This document shows positions 44,003-52,039 of a DNA stretch of 64,000 nucleotides, piece after piece (position 1 is the stretch's first letter; each line of letters begins with the position of its first letter). Location of the stretch: positions 682,001 to 746,000 of the forward strand of contig CP003801.1 of NCBI GenBank assembly GCA_000299115.1. The letters run 5' to 3'. Position numbers and translations under genes: made by a program. This DNA comes from an alpha proteobacterium HIMB59. Lineage in GTDB: Bacteria; Pseudomonadota; Alphaproteobacteria; HIMB59. The notes under the pieces are model-generated. The model made no database searches and had not been told where the DNA came from. It saw only the letters and a program-made list of their open reading frames with translations.

Positions 44003-45088
44003 TTAAACGTTAAATAGAAAATGCATGACATCTCCGTCTTGCACAACGTATTCTTTTCCTTCAAGGCGCAGTTTACCCTTTTCTTTTGATCCTGCCTCTC
44101 CCTTAAACTCAATATAATCATTATAAGAAATAGTTTCCGCTCTGATGAATCCTTTTTCCATATCACTATGAATAACTCCAGCGGCAGTTGGCGCCAAACT
44201 TCCTTTAACAATAGTCCAAGCTCGTAACTCCTTCTCACCAGCTGTAAAGAAGTTGATATAATTTAAGATCTCATATCCCTTTCTAATTACCCTTTTAAGT
44301 CCAGTTTCAGCAAGTCCAAGACTTTCCAAAAATTCTTTCTTTTCATTTTCATCAGAAATTTGTGAAATTTCCGATTCTATTTTTGCACTTACTAATAAAA
44401 CTTCAGAGTTATTTTGTTTAGCATACTCATCAATTTGTTTTGTAAATTCATTTCCATTAACGGCTGAGTCTTCATCCACATTACAAACATATACGACTGG
44501 TTTAATAGAGATTAACTGAAAGGTATTCAGATATTCAATTTCATCTTTTTCAAGGTTGCCTAATAATTGTTTCTCATTAGAGATAAGATCTATTGCTTTT
44601 TCCAAGATGATAACTTTTTTCTTTTCATCATCGGTCTTTTGAATTTTTTTTTGTTTTTGAAAGTTTTTTTCTAATATATCTAAGTCAGATAATGCCAATT
44701 CTGCATTTATGATTTTTATATCTTCAAGAGGGTCTATTCTATTTTCTACATGTTGGATGTCAGAGTCTTCAAAACATCGAACAATATGAAATAAGGCATT
44801 TACAGATCTTATATGAGATAAAAAAGCATTTCCTAAACCTTCACCCTTAGAGGCACCTTTGACAAGTCCTGCTATATCGACTATTTCAAAAGCTGCAGGA
44901 ATTATTTTTTGAGGATTACAAATAGCAGACAAATTTTTAAGCCTATCATCAGGAACTCGAACTAATGAACTGTTTGGATCAATTGTAGCAAAGGGATAAT
45001 TTGCAGCTAGTGCTTGCTCATTTTCACATAAAGCATTAAACAGTGTTGATTTCCCTACATTAGGAAGACCTATAATTCCACATTTCAT
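44003..45088 (-). CDS. ychF: Redox-regulated ATPase YchF
   Basis: YchF is an Obg-family P-loop protein that prefers ATP and associates with ribosomes. The 361-residue protein begins MKCGIIGLPNVGKSTLFNAL with the Walker A motif, then PFATIDPN near residue 36, DIAGLVKGASKGEGLGNAFL near 70-89, and the C-terminal TGS domain with FFTAGEKELRAWTI near 272 and GKEYVVQDGDVMHFLFNV at the end. Length is normal. It follows pth by three bases; the prs-rplY-pth-ychF order is a common alphaproteobacterial translation cluster. Confidence 0.96.
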   Translation of the reverse strand: MKCGIIGLPNVGKSTLFNALCENEQALAANYPFATIDPNSSLVRVPDDRLKNLSAICNPQKIIPAAFEIVDIAGLVKGASKGEGLGNAFLSHIRSVNALFHIVRCFEDSDIQHVENRIDPLEDIKIINAELALSDLDILEKNFQKQKKIQKTDDEKKKVIILEKAIDLISNEKQLLGNLEKDEIEYLNTFQLISIKPVVYVCNVDEDSAVNGNEFTKQIDEYAKQNNSEVLLVSAKIESEISQISDENEKKEFLESLGLAETGLKRVIRKGYEILNYINFFTAGEKELRAWTIVKGSLAPTAAGVIHSDMEKGFIRAETISYNDYIEFKGEAGSKEKGKLRLEGKEYVVQDGDVMHFLFNV

Positions 45089-45091
45089 AGT

Positions 45092-45640
45092 TTAAATACC
45101 CAAATTCGATAAATGTTTTGAAACAAATATTTGAGAGAGGTTAAGGTGTATGATTTCAAATAGTGCATATAAATCTTTTTTTTCATTTTCTTTAAAATTT
45201 CCGAGGACATGCTTAGTTACCATATCTTTGTGTCCAGGGTGTCCAATTCCAATTCTTAATTTCCAGTAATTCTCTCCAATTTTTCCAGAAATACTTCTTA
45301 AACCATTATGTCCTGCATTACCACCTGCAAACTTAATTTTTACCTCTCCAAGACCTAAATCTAGCTCGTCGTATAAAACAAAAAGTTCATCACTTTTTTT
45401 TAATTTTGTTGTTTTAAGACTCAAAACCCCAAGACCAGACTCATTCATATAATTTTCTGATAAAGCTATTTGACATTGAACCCCATCTAATAAAAATGAG
45501 TTAGACAATTTATAATGCTTAAATTTCTTAATACTTAAGTCCATTTTCTCAATGAGAAACTCACCAAGTAATAAACCAGCGTTATGTCTGTTATATTTGT
45601 GTTTTAAAGTGGGATTACCTAAACAGAATAAAGTAAGCAT
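45092..45640 (-). CDS. pth: Peptidyl-tRNA hydrolase
   Basis: Pth releases stalled peptidyl-tRNAs by ester hydrolysis, recycling tRNA. The 182-residue protein has FCLGNPTLKHKYNRHNAG near residues 5-22 with the catalytic His, YDELDLGLGEVKIKFAGGNAGHNGLRSI near 90-117, and RIGIGHPG near 128, all family signatures. The Asp in YDELD is the catalytic acid. Length is normal. It lies between rplY and ychF. Confidence 0.95.
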   Translation of the reverse strand: MLTLFCLGNPTLKHKYNRHNAGLLLGEFLIEKMDLSIKKFKHYKLSNSFLLDGVQCQIALSENYMNESGLGVLSLKTTKLKKSDELFVLYDELDLGLGEVKIKFAGGNAGHNGLRSISGKIGENYWKLRIGIGHPGHKDMVTKHVLGNFKENEKKDLYALFEIIHLNLSQIFVSKHLSNLGI

Positions 45641-45654
45641 ACAGACAGATTATA

Positions 45655-46296
45655 TTATTCTGCTGCTTTTTCTTCTTTCTTTTCTTCTGTTGCTTCTGTC
45701 TCTTCAGAGGCCTCTTCAGTAGCTTGAGGTTCTTTTTCTACTTTTGGAGCTTGGATAGTTGCTAGCATGAAGTCTCTTCCTAAAATTGTTGGCTTCATAC
45801 CTTCACCTAATGTAACAGAGCTTAATCTGATATCATCTCCAATTTCTCTTCCTTCTAAAGAAATAACAAATTTTTCTGGGATATTATTAGCTAGACAACT
45901 TAGTTCAATTTCTCTTCGAACAACATTCAGGACACCACCTTGTTTTAATCCAGGTGAAGTTTCCTGATCAACAAACTCTATAGGAACAGAGATGACGATT
46001 CTTGTTTTATCATCTACTCTTTGAAAATCTACGTGGATAGGATGATTTTTAACTTTATGTCTTTGAATGCTTTTAACAACTACAGGCTCTTTTTTTTCAC
46101 CTAAATCAACTTCAAAGATTTTTGAGTAAAATCCACCTTCTTCAAAACGTTTTTTTAATTGAATTCTGTCGACAGCAACCATAAGAGGGTCGGCACTTCC
46201 TCCATAAATTATTGAAGGGATTAGGCCATCCTTTAAATAAGGATTCGTATTGCCTTTTTTTCTTTCTTTTCCAGGTATATTTCCACTAATTTTCAT
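45655..46296 (-). CDS. rplY: 50S ribosomal protein L25 (Ctc form)
   Basis: L25 binds 5S rRNA in the large subunit. The 213-residue protein is the long Ctc-type with an L25 domain (about residues 1-90, with SIIYGG near 28 and VKNHPIHVDFQRV near 80) and a beta-rich C-terminal TL5 domain with GVLNVVRREIELSC near residues 120-133. It ends with an acidic tail rich in Glu, Ala and Thr. The neighbours pth and prs are expected partners in this cluster. Confidence 0.94.
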   Translation of the reverse strand: MKISGNIPGKERKKGNTNPYLKDGLIPSIIYGGSADPLMVAVDRIQLKKRFEEGGFYSKIFEVDLGEKKEPVVVKSIQRHKVKNHPIHVDFQRVDDKTRIVISVPIEFVDQETSPGLKQGGVLNVVRREIELSCLANNIPEKFVISLEGREIGDDIRLSSVTLGEGMKPTILGRDFMLATIQAPKVEKEPQATEEASEETEATEEKKEEKAAE

Positions 46297-46325
46297 AGGC
46301 TGAGTTTATACAATAAATTAATTAA

Positions 46326-47252
46326 TTAATCAAATAGAGAAGAGATAGAAGTTTCGGTATTAATACGCATAATTGCCTCACCAAAAAGGGGGGCCACAGA
46401 TAGATATCGCATGGATTTGGGTACATCAAATGTTGGCTTTATTGAGTTTGTACAAACCATTTCCTCTAAAACAGAGTTATTGATGTTGTCAAGAGCCTTG
46501 CCAGAATAGACTCCATGAGAGCAATAACCATAAACGCTAGTCGCTCCGTTATCTAACAAAGCTTTTGCTGCGTTACAGATAGTTCCACCTGAGTCAACCA
46601 AATCATCCACAATGATACATTTTTTGTTTTCAACTGAGCCAATTACATTCATAGCGTTTGATACCCCAGGAGCATCTCTTCTTTTATCTATAATGGCTAA
46701 ATCTGCATTTAATTTTTTAGCAAAAGATCTAGCTCTTAATACTCCTCCAACATCAGGAGATACAAACACTAAGTTTTCTTCTCTTTTTTTGTCTTTGATA
46801 TCGGCGATAAAAAGATTTGAAGCATATAGGTTATCGAGGGGAATATCAAAAAATCCTTGTATTTGACCCGCATGTAAATCCATAGTCAAAACTCTATTTG
46901 CACCAGCTGTTGTAATAAGATTAGCAACAAGTTTTGCAGATATCGGTGTTCTAGGACCAGTTTTACGATCTTGGCGTGCATAACCAAAGTAGGGAAGTAC
47001 AGCAGTAATTCTAGCAGCAGAACCTCTTTTCAAGGCATCTATGGCCACTAAGAGTTCCATTAAATTATCATTTGCTGGAAATGACGTAGATTGAATTAGA
47101 AAGACATCTTCTCCTCTAACGTTTTCTCCAATTTCTACAAATATCTCTTTATCAGAGAATCTAGTCATGGTTGTATCTGCTAAAGAATTTTTTGTATATT
47201 GAGCGATTTCTTGGGCTAATTCTAGGTTGCTATTACCAGAAATTATCTTCAT
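46326..47252 (-). CDS. prs: Ribose-phosphate pyrophosphokinase
   Basis: Prs makes phosphoribosyl pyrophosphate from ribose-5-phosphate and ATP for nucleotide, histidine and tryptophan synthesis. The 308-residue protein has [20 protein letters not shown] near residues 32-51, [11 protein letters not shown] near 86-96, [15 protein letters not shown] near 124-138, and the PRPP-binding loop [14 protein letters not shown] near 211-224. Length is normal. It follows pgeF by 42 bases and precedes rplY. Confidence 0.97.
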   Translation of the reverse strand: MKIISGNSNLELAQEIAQYTKNSLADTTMTRFSDKEIFVEIGENVRGEDVFLIQSTSFPANDNLMELLVAIDALKRGSAARITAVLPYFGYARQDRKTGPRTPISAKLVANLITTAGANRVLTMDLHAGQIQGFFDIPLDNLYASNLFIADIKDKKREENLVFVSPDVGGVLRARSFAKKLNADLAIIDKRRDAPGVSNAMNVIGSVENKKCIIVDDLVDSGGTICNAAKALLDNGATSVYGYCSHGVYSGKALDNINNSVLEEMVCTNSIKPTFDVPKSMRYLSVAPLFGEAIMRINTETSISSLFD

Positions 47253-47294
47253 AGGTGGGTATGTTTATATATTAATTAAAATTTCAATCAAAAC

Positions 47295-48008
47295 TTAAAT
47301 TATAGAAATTAAATTTATATTTCTCCCATAGTCCCTATATTTCTTTTTCTTGCTTTCACGAAAACTAAAGTAATTCTTATCTAAGAAAGTATTTTTTTTT
47401 ATATCATGTACCGATGAAATATTTGACTCTGATAGGATATATTTAGCTAATTTCGGTAAGTCGAAGTATATTTTTTGCGTTTGCCTGATAGCAAATCTTT
47501 GGTATTGGGTTTTTAATTTATTAACGAATTCCTCATTTACCTCATATGACTTTACTCTTATACAAGGCCCAATAATTGATTTTATTGATTTATTTTGAGC
47601 ACCTAAGCTAATCATTTTTTTTACAGTATTCTGAATCACACCCTTAACTAATCCTTTCCATCCAGCATGCGCAATTCCAATTACCTGATTTTTAGGATCA
47701 TAAAAGATGATTGGAAGGCAATCAGCGGTGGTTATTCCTAATATTAATGAATTATCTGATGTAACTAGAGCATCACATTTAGGATAAGGATTATTAGCTT
47801 TTGCGACTAAGCATTTACTTGAATGATATTGATCAGGAATTATTAAGTTCTTATCTTTTTTAAACAAAGATCTCTTAGCTAAATTTAAATTTAGTTTAAC
47901 ATTTTTTTTATTATCAAACGATTTAAGTCCACAATTTAAAGATTTATAAATTCCTGTTGAGGAACCATGATTTTTGGAAAAAAATTTATAGCGAATAAAT
48001 TTTTTCAT
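47295..48008 (-). CDS. pgeF: PgeF/YfiH-family multicopper polyphenol oxidase-like protein
   Basis: Peptidoglycan editing factor PgeF removes wrongly incorporated residues in cell-wall precursors; related proteins have purine nucleoside activity. The 237-residue protein has the motif TTADCLPIIFYD near residues 97-108 and GIAHAGWKGLVKGV near 115-128, containing the conserved Cys and His metal ligands, and GPCI near 150 with a further Cys. The C-terminal YFSFRESKKKKYRDYGRNI is typical. Its ATG overlaps the stop of the shifted midA frame in ATGA, so it was coupled to that gene. Confidence 0.9.
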   Translation of the reverse strand: MKKFIRYKFFSKNHGSSTGIYKSLNCGLKSFDNKKNVKLNLNLAKRSLFKKDKNLIIPDQYHSSKCLVAKANNPYPKCDALVTSDNSLILGITTADCLPIIFYDPKNQVIGIAHAGWKGLVKGVIQNTVKKMISLGAQNKSIKSIIGPCIRVKSYEVNEEFVNKLKTQYQRFAIRQTQKIYFDLPKLAKYILSESNISSVHDIKKNTFLDKNYFSFRESKKKKYRDYGRNINLISII

Positions 48009-48325
48009 ATTGAATAAAATGAAATATTTAGGAATTGATCACCCATATTTTCAAAGTTAGAGCCACCAAGCATATCTATAGTTTTATCGACCATATCTTT
48101 ATTTTCAGAATGAGTATTTTGATTCAAATAATTTTCAAATAGTTCTTTTTGAGAAATGACCTTAGGTTTAAAAGTATCAAAATTGTCTTTTAAATATTCA
48201 AAATTAACTCCAAATGAATAGTCAATATTTTCAAATTCTTCGAATAAATTAACCTTCTTATGATTTGATATCAGTCTAAGTGTACTTTTTCTAGGAAGTT
48301 TTAAGTATCCATAATCAGTTGTACT
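48005..48325 (-). pseudogene. C-terminal part of midA, out of frame with the N-terminal part
   Basis: After the A8-T10 tract (minus strand; plus 48326-48343) the +1-shifted frame remains open for 107 codons: it begins STTDYGYLKLPRKSTLRL, continues without a stop, and ends with MGDQFLNISFYSI at a TGA that overlaps the pgeF ATG. DYG followed by a TLR-like segment, and the final MGxxF block, match the C-terminal half of DUF185/MidA-type methyltransferases. One extra T, or loss of two, in the tract would join this to the upstream part to give about 336 residues. So it is a real fragment, not a separate gene. Confidence 0.75.
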
Positions 48326-49014
48326 AAAAAAAAAATTTTTTTTAATTTTTCTTTTAATTGTACTAAGAGATTATCAATTAAGACTGAATGTTCTAGTATG
48401 TCTTTATCTTCAAATTCATAATTGGAATATCTATTTTTCAAGTGTACAGAAATTAAATTTTCTTCATATACTAATTTATATTCATTATTAATTTTTGTTA
48501 TTTTTATTTCATTGAACTTTTGATTTTGATGAATGTATTGTTTTGATCCAAAAGCATCGAAGAATTCATTAGAATAAAAAAACGAGGTAATATTTGGATT
48601 AATTTTAATATTTTGTAGATCATCAAAAACCTCAGCTGAGGGTATCTTTTTTTTTATCTCTTTGATGAAGAAATCACTTTTCTCTAATATCGAAATCTTT
48701 TGAACTTCTATCTTTTTTGATTTTAAATAGTTCAAGATATCAAGGGTCAAATATCCATTACCTGGCCCAAATTCAATTAAATGAACTTCTTTTGTATCAG
48801 GAAATGCAGATAAAAATTGATTAGTTAGACATATACCAAATAAAGATGATATTTCTGGCGAGGTAATAAAATGTCCTTTGTTTCCAATTTTTTTTATTTC
48901 TTTAGAATTATAAAAACCATCTTTTTTTGAGAAATTAGATATTTCAACAAAATCTTGGATGCTTATACTGCCAGAGGCCCTTATAGCCAAATCTATTTTT
49001 TGTTGTACAGACAT
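48301..49014 (-). CDS. NDUFAF7/MidA-family SAM-dependent methyltransferase, N-terminal part; frameshifted
   Basis: DUF185 (MidA/NDUFAF7) proteins are methyltransferases; the mitochondrial one methylates an Arg of complex I subunit NDUFS2. The 237-residue frame has the SAM-binding motif LIEFGPGNGYLTLDIL near residues 77-92 and EFFDAFGSKQ near 147. Its last eight residues (LVQLIMDT) are off-frame, reached after a homopolymer. The true protein likely continues into 48005-48325. Either the gene is recently disrupted, or transcriptional slippage rescues it, or the base call is wrong. It is sandwiched in the conserved lgt-midA-pgeF operon, overlapping lgt by 22 bases. Confidence 0.82.
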   Translation of the reverse strand: MSVQQKIDLAIRASGSISIQDFVEISNFSKKDGFYNSKEIKKIGNKGHFITSPEISSLFGICLTNQFLSAFPDTKEVHLIEFGPGNGYLTLDILNYLKSKKIEVQKISILEKSDFFIKEIKKKIPSAEVFDDLQNIKINPNITSFFYSNEFFDAFGSKQYIHQNQKFNEIKITKINNEYKLVYEENLISVHLKNRYSNYEFEDKDILEHSVLIDNLLVQLKEKLKKIFFLVQLIMDT

Positions 49015-49772
49015 AAATATAAAATCACCAAACCAATGAATAAAATTGGAATGCTTAAAATTTGACCTTGAGTAAAAAGATTATATTTAATTCCGATTTG
49101 AACATCTGGCTCCCTTAAGTATTCAATTAGAAATCTTACGATTGAATAATTAATTAAAAAGATACTTGTTATCAGACCTTTTGGAATTTTTTTTAATAAT
49201 TTAAAAATACAAAATAAAATTATAAAAGGAATAAGACCTTCGAATACTGCCTCATAAATTTGAGATAAATGTCTATAAAATTCTTCACCAGAATATCGAA
49301 TACTTATAAAAAAATCAGTTTTTCTGCCAATGAGTTCTTGATTTGTAAAATTAGATAATCTTCCTAAAAAAATTCCCAAGGGTGCAGTAATACTTAATAA
49401 ATCAGCAAGTAGAAATAATTTAATGGAATAAATTTTGGTGAATATAATTGTGGTCAATATAATTCCAAATAGGGCCCCATGAAATGACATTCCACCTTCC
49501 CATACTTTTAATATATCTAGGGGGTTAGATGAATAAAATGAAAAATTATAAAAGATAACATAGCCTAATCTTCCACCAATAATTACTGATAAAAATAAAT
49601 AAAAAAATAAATCATCTAATTTCTTTTTATCTAAGTTAAAATCATTAAGATGAGATGCTGCAAATATATAAAAATAAATAAAACCCAATATATAAGAAAG
49701 ACTGTACCAACGAATGGCTAAGCCAAAAAATTCAAAAGCTACCGGTGATAAAAATTCAGGATATTCAAACAC
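48993..49772 (-). CDS. lgt: Prolipoprotein diacylglyceryl transferase
   Basis: Lgt transfers diacylglycerol from phosphatidylglycerol to the lipobox Cys of prelipoproteins. The 259-residue membrane protein has about seven helices, GGRLGYVIFYN near residue 62, the conserved GGMSFHGALFGI near 92-103, and the Lgt signature GRLSNFTNQELIGRK near 137-151. The start is GTG at 49772. It serves proteins such as the predicted lipoprotein at 24.0 kb. It is divergent from the ubiK-ybjN-proC group and overlaps midA. Confidence 0.95.
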   Translation of the reverse strand: MFEYPEFLSPVAFEFFGLAIRWYSLSYILGFIYFYIFAASHLNDFNLDKKKLDDLFFYLFLSVIIGGRLGYVIFYNFSFYSSNPLDILKVWEGGMSFHGALFGIILTTIIFTKIYSIKLFLLADLLSITAPLGIFLGRLSNFTNQELIGRKTDFFISIRYSGEEFYRHLSQIYEAVFEGLIPFIILFCIFKLLKKIPKGLITSIFLINYSIVRFLIEYLREPDVQIGIKYNLFTQGQILSIPILFIGLVILYLCLYNKK

Positions 49773-49938
49773 TTTAAAAATTAATAATACAACTTATGTC
49801 TCCAACAAAGACAAACTTTATATACACTTATCCAAAGTTATATATAGAGGGTTAGATTTTCTTGAATTGACTCAGTCTTTAAGATCAGATTTTAAAAGAC
49901 TTAAACCTTACATCGCAAATATTCGAAAATTAAAGTAA
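49714..49938 (+). CDS. UbiK (BMFP)-family accessory factor, probable
   Basis: A 74-codon frame divergent from lgt. The likely protein is the part after about residue 23, with a helical segment LYIHLSKVIYRGLDFLELTQSLRSDF resembling the (F)xxLxKxxxGxxxxxQxxRxxF pattern of UbiK/BMFP proteins that aid ubiquinone synthesis, plus a basic tail. Support is chiefly syntenic: many alphaproteobacteria carry ubiK-ybjN-proC divergent from lgt, exactly this order. The ATG at 49714 lies inside lgt; no ATG, GTG or TTG occurs before the helix, and an ATT at 49780 is another possible start. Identity and start are both tentative. Confidence 0.5.
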   Translation: MAKPKNSKATGDKNSGYSNTLKINNTTYVSNKDKLYIHLSKVIYRGLDFLELTQSLRSDFKRLKPYIANIRKLK

Positions 49939-50006
49939 GTATTTTACTAACAACTTTATACTATATCTAGTGTGTTATAGGTGTTTATTTGTGATATATA
50001 TGGTGT

Positions 50007-50462
50007 ATGTCTAAAAAAAGCATTGATTCTAGCCCTATTTCACACTTAGAGGATATTTTTAATGTAAAACAGGAGGGCACATCTTCACATTCCGGTGAAA
50101 TATCATTACTGACTGAAATTCATGATCAAAAAGTCATTATGGATTTTCAATGGATTAAGGATTTAAAAGTGCTGATTACATCTTTTAGTATTGATAATTA
50201 TGAATATAGCTTTTTAACTCATCATATTAACAAGATTAATAACAACTTAGTAATCGGTACACTTAAACAAAATACTAATAATAAAATAGTTTATAAGCAT
50301 AGCTTGCCAATATCTGGCCACGCTTCTTCCGAGGATATCAGATTGTACCTTGAAAATATATTATCGGAGTTCAATCATCTTGTTTCTGTTCTGCTAAAGA
50401 GTGATAAGATTATTCAACAATCTCATAATTTAATAAATCAAAAAATTGTCGGTCACGCTTAA
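50007..50462 (+). CDS. YbjN domain-containing protein
   Basis: A 151-residue protein matching the alphaproteobacterial YbjN-domain family by pattern: a central beta-rich region (IMDFQWIKDLKVLITSF near residues 45-61) followed by HHINKINNNLVIGTLKQN near 71-88, like the (L)xxINExLxxGxF block, and a C-terminal amphipathic helix with LENILSEFNHLVSVL near 113-127. YbjN proteins have been linked to stress and class I chaperone-like fold, but the function here is unknown. It sits between the ubiK-like gene and proC, as in many relatives, and overlaps proC by 17 bases. Confidence 0.72.
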   Translation: MSKKSIDSSPISHLEDIFNVKQEGTSSHSGEISLLTEIHDQKVIMDFQWIKDLKVLITSFSIDNYEYSFLTHHINKINNNLVIGTLKQNTNNKIVYKHSLPISGHASSEDIRLYLENILSEFNHLVSVLLKSDKIIQQSHNLINQKIVGHA

Positions 50463-51240
50463 GCCTAAAATTCTTTTTGTTGGCTACGGACATCTTGCTA
50501 AATCTTTAGTATCAAAGTCTTTTTTAAAAAATTTTACAATTGACTCCATTAACTCCAAAAGCCGGATTTACTCGTTAAATAGCAAAAAGGAAATTAAAAA
50601 AATAAATTATTCTTATAAGTATATTTTTTTGCTTGTAAGGCCAAATTTATTTTATCAAAAGGGTTCTGAGTTTAGTAAATACGTTGGTCCCAAAACAGTT
50701 GTGGTTTCCTGTATGGCAGGAGTAACTGTAAATAGAATCCAAAAGATTATAAATTCAAAAAATATTATAAGAATTATGCCAAATGTGATGGCAAAACAAA
50801 ATGCATCTCATACTTATGTTTATGTTAAAAATAAAAAATTAATTAATACGACTTTTAATAAAATTCTTAAATCATTTGGAACTTTTCATATTGCATCGAA
50901 AGAAGATGAAATAAATATTGCCACTGCCTTATATGGTAGTGGGCCAGCTTTTATTGCATTCTTAGTTAATGCTTTTTTAGCTGCAAGTAAAAATATTTCT
51001 CCTAATTCAAAATTAAATGAAAGAGATGTAATTCATCTTTTTCAAAATGTTATTTTAATCAATGATAGTTCTCAAAAGTTAGAGAGATTTGTTCAATCCA
51101 TTGCTAGCAAAAAAGGCACCACTCAAGCTGGTGTTCATTTTCTTAAATCTCAAAATTTAAAAAAAATTATGTACACTACTCTCCATAGGGCTTATAAACG
51201 TGCTAAGGAAATTAGCATTGAAAAACAAGGCCCTAAATAA
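50446..51240 (+). CDS. proC: Pyrroline-5-carboxylate reductase
   Basis: ProC reduces 1-pyrroline-5-carboxylate to proline with NAD(P)H. The 264-residue protein has the Rossmann start ILFVGYGHLAKSLV near residues 9-22, VSCMAGVTVNRIQK near 87-100, RIMPNVMAKQN near 108-118, and the C-terminal catalytic block ALYGSGPAFIAFLVNAF near 160-176, plus TTQAGVHFLK near 225. It is divergent in sequence but complete. The TTG at 50446 lies inside ybjN; no other start fits, so translational coupling is likely. Confidence 0.9.
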   Translation: MSVTLKPKILFVGYGHLAKSLVSKSFLKNFTIDSINSKSRIYSLNSKKEIKKINYSYKYIFLLVRPNLFYQKGSEFSKYVGPKTVVVSCMAGVTVNRIQKIINSKNIIRIMPNVMAKQNASHTYVYVKNKKLINTTFNKILKSFGTFHIASKEDEINIATALYGSGPAFIAFLVNAFLAASKNISPNSKLNERDVIHLFQNVILINDSSQKLERFVQSIASKKGTTQAGVHFLKSQNLKKIMYTTLHRAYKRAKEISIEKQGPK

Positions 51241-51709
51241 ATCCAACTTAAAAGATCTTAATAATTTTGCGCATTTAGGAAATTTTCCTAAAAAATTAAA
51301 AACATTTAATTCTAATTATGAAAATTTTGAGAGTTTCTTAGAAGATTTTGAGAAATATCTAGAAAATCAAATTGAGGTTCCCTCCTCAAAGCTCAATTCA
51401 CAAGATAGAATTTTCGAGGGTATAGTAAATAGACTTGACGTTTTATCAGACTTCAAAAAAATTGTCATAAGAATTTATTTAGAGTCTCAAAAAAATCCAA
51501 AGCTTTTGATCACTCTAAATAAATATATACATAAGTATTTTAGTAGTTTTTTAAAATCGCCAATTAATTTGGGTACTTCTTATTTGATCTATATTTACGC
51601 TTTTAATATTTGGATCGAGGATGATGAAAATATGGATAAAACTATGGCGGCAATCGGAAATTCTTTTGAGGGTATTAATAAAATAAAATCATTTATCAAA
51701 TTCTCATGA
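51200..51709 (+). CDS. TetR/COQ9-like protein with reduced N-terminus
   Basis: The 169-residue product resembles the alphaproteobacterial TetR-like/COQ9-like proteins that carry (R)ERLFxxxMxRFDxL and WLxDDSxDxxRTMAAL motifs: here DRIFEGIVNRLDVL near residue 69 and WIEDDENMDKTMAAI near 137-151. The N-terminal region corresponding to the HTH is short, with only DLNNFAHLGNFPKKL recognisable, so DNA binding is doubtful. COQ9 itself is a lipid-binding ubiquinone accessory protein, which would fit the nearby ubiK-like gene, but this is inference. ATG at 51200 overlaps proC by 41 bases; TTG 51218 is an alternative start. Confidence 0.65.
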   Translation: MLRKLALKNKALNKSNLKDLNNFAHLGNFPKKLKTFNSNYENFESFLEDFEKYLENQIEVPSSKLNSQDRIFEGIVNRLDVLSDFKKIVIRIYLESQKNPKLLITLNKYIHKYFSSFLKSPINLGTSYLIYIYAFNIWIEDDENMDKTMAAIGNSFEGINKIKSFIKFS

Positions 51710-52038
51710 TTGAATATAGCGATTTTGAAAAAGTAGAAATCAGAGTAGGGACTGTAATTGAAGCTAAATTTAATGATAAGTCAAATAAGCCTAGTATTAT
51801 TCTTATAATTGATTTTGGAGAAGTTATTGGTCACAAAAAAACATCAGCTCAGCTCACCAAACATTATATGCCTGAAGATCTTATCGGAAAACAAGTAGCT
51901 GCAGTTACTAATTTTCCACCAAAACAAATTGGAAAAATGATTTCCGAGGTATTAGTTCTCGGGTTCCCCGATGAAGAAAATAATCCAATTTTAGTAATGC
52001 CTACAAAAAAAGTAAATAATGGCGGGAAGCTTTTTTAG
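51706..52038 (+). CDS. csaA: CsaA-like tRNA-binding-domain protein
   Basis: A 110-residue stand-alone tRNA-binding OB-fold. Visible features are FEKVEIRVGTVIEA near residues 7-20, IDFGEVIGHKKTSAQLT near 39-56, QVAAVTNFPPKQIGKMISEVLVLG near 62-86, and a terminal VNNGGKLF. This is the CsaA type, described as having export-related chaperone activity. It overlaps the preceding gene by ATGA and ends one base from the convergent histidine kinase stop. Confidence 0.88.
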   Translation: MIEYSDFEKVEIRVGTVIEAKFNDKSNKPSIILIIDFGEVIGHKKTSAQLTKHYMPEDLIGKQVAAVTNFPPKQIGKMISEVLVLGFPDEENNPILVMPTKKVNNGGKLF

Positions 52039-52039
52039 C

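Noticed and set aside
49939-50006. Imperfect palindrome GTAAGTA-TTT-TACTAAC before ybjN
   Set aside because: It has a central mismatch and a short stem in AT-rich sequence, with no partner copies noticed; too weak to call an operator.
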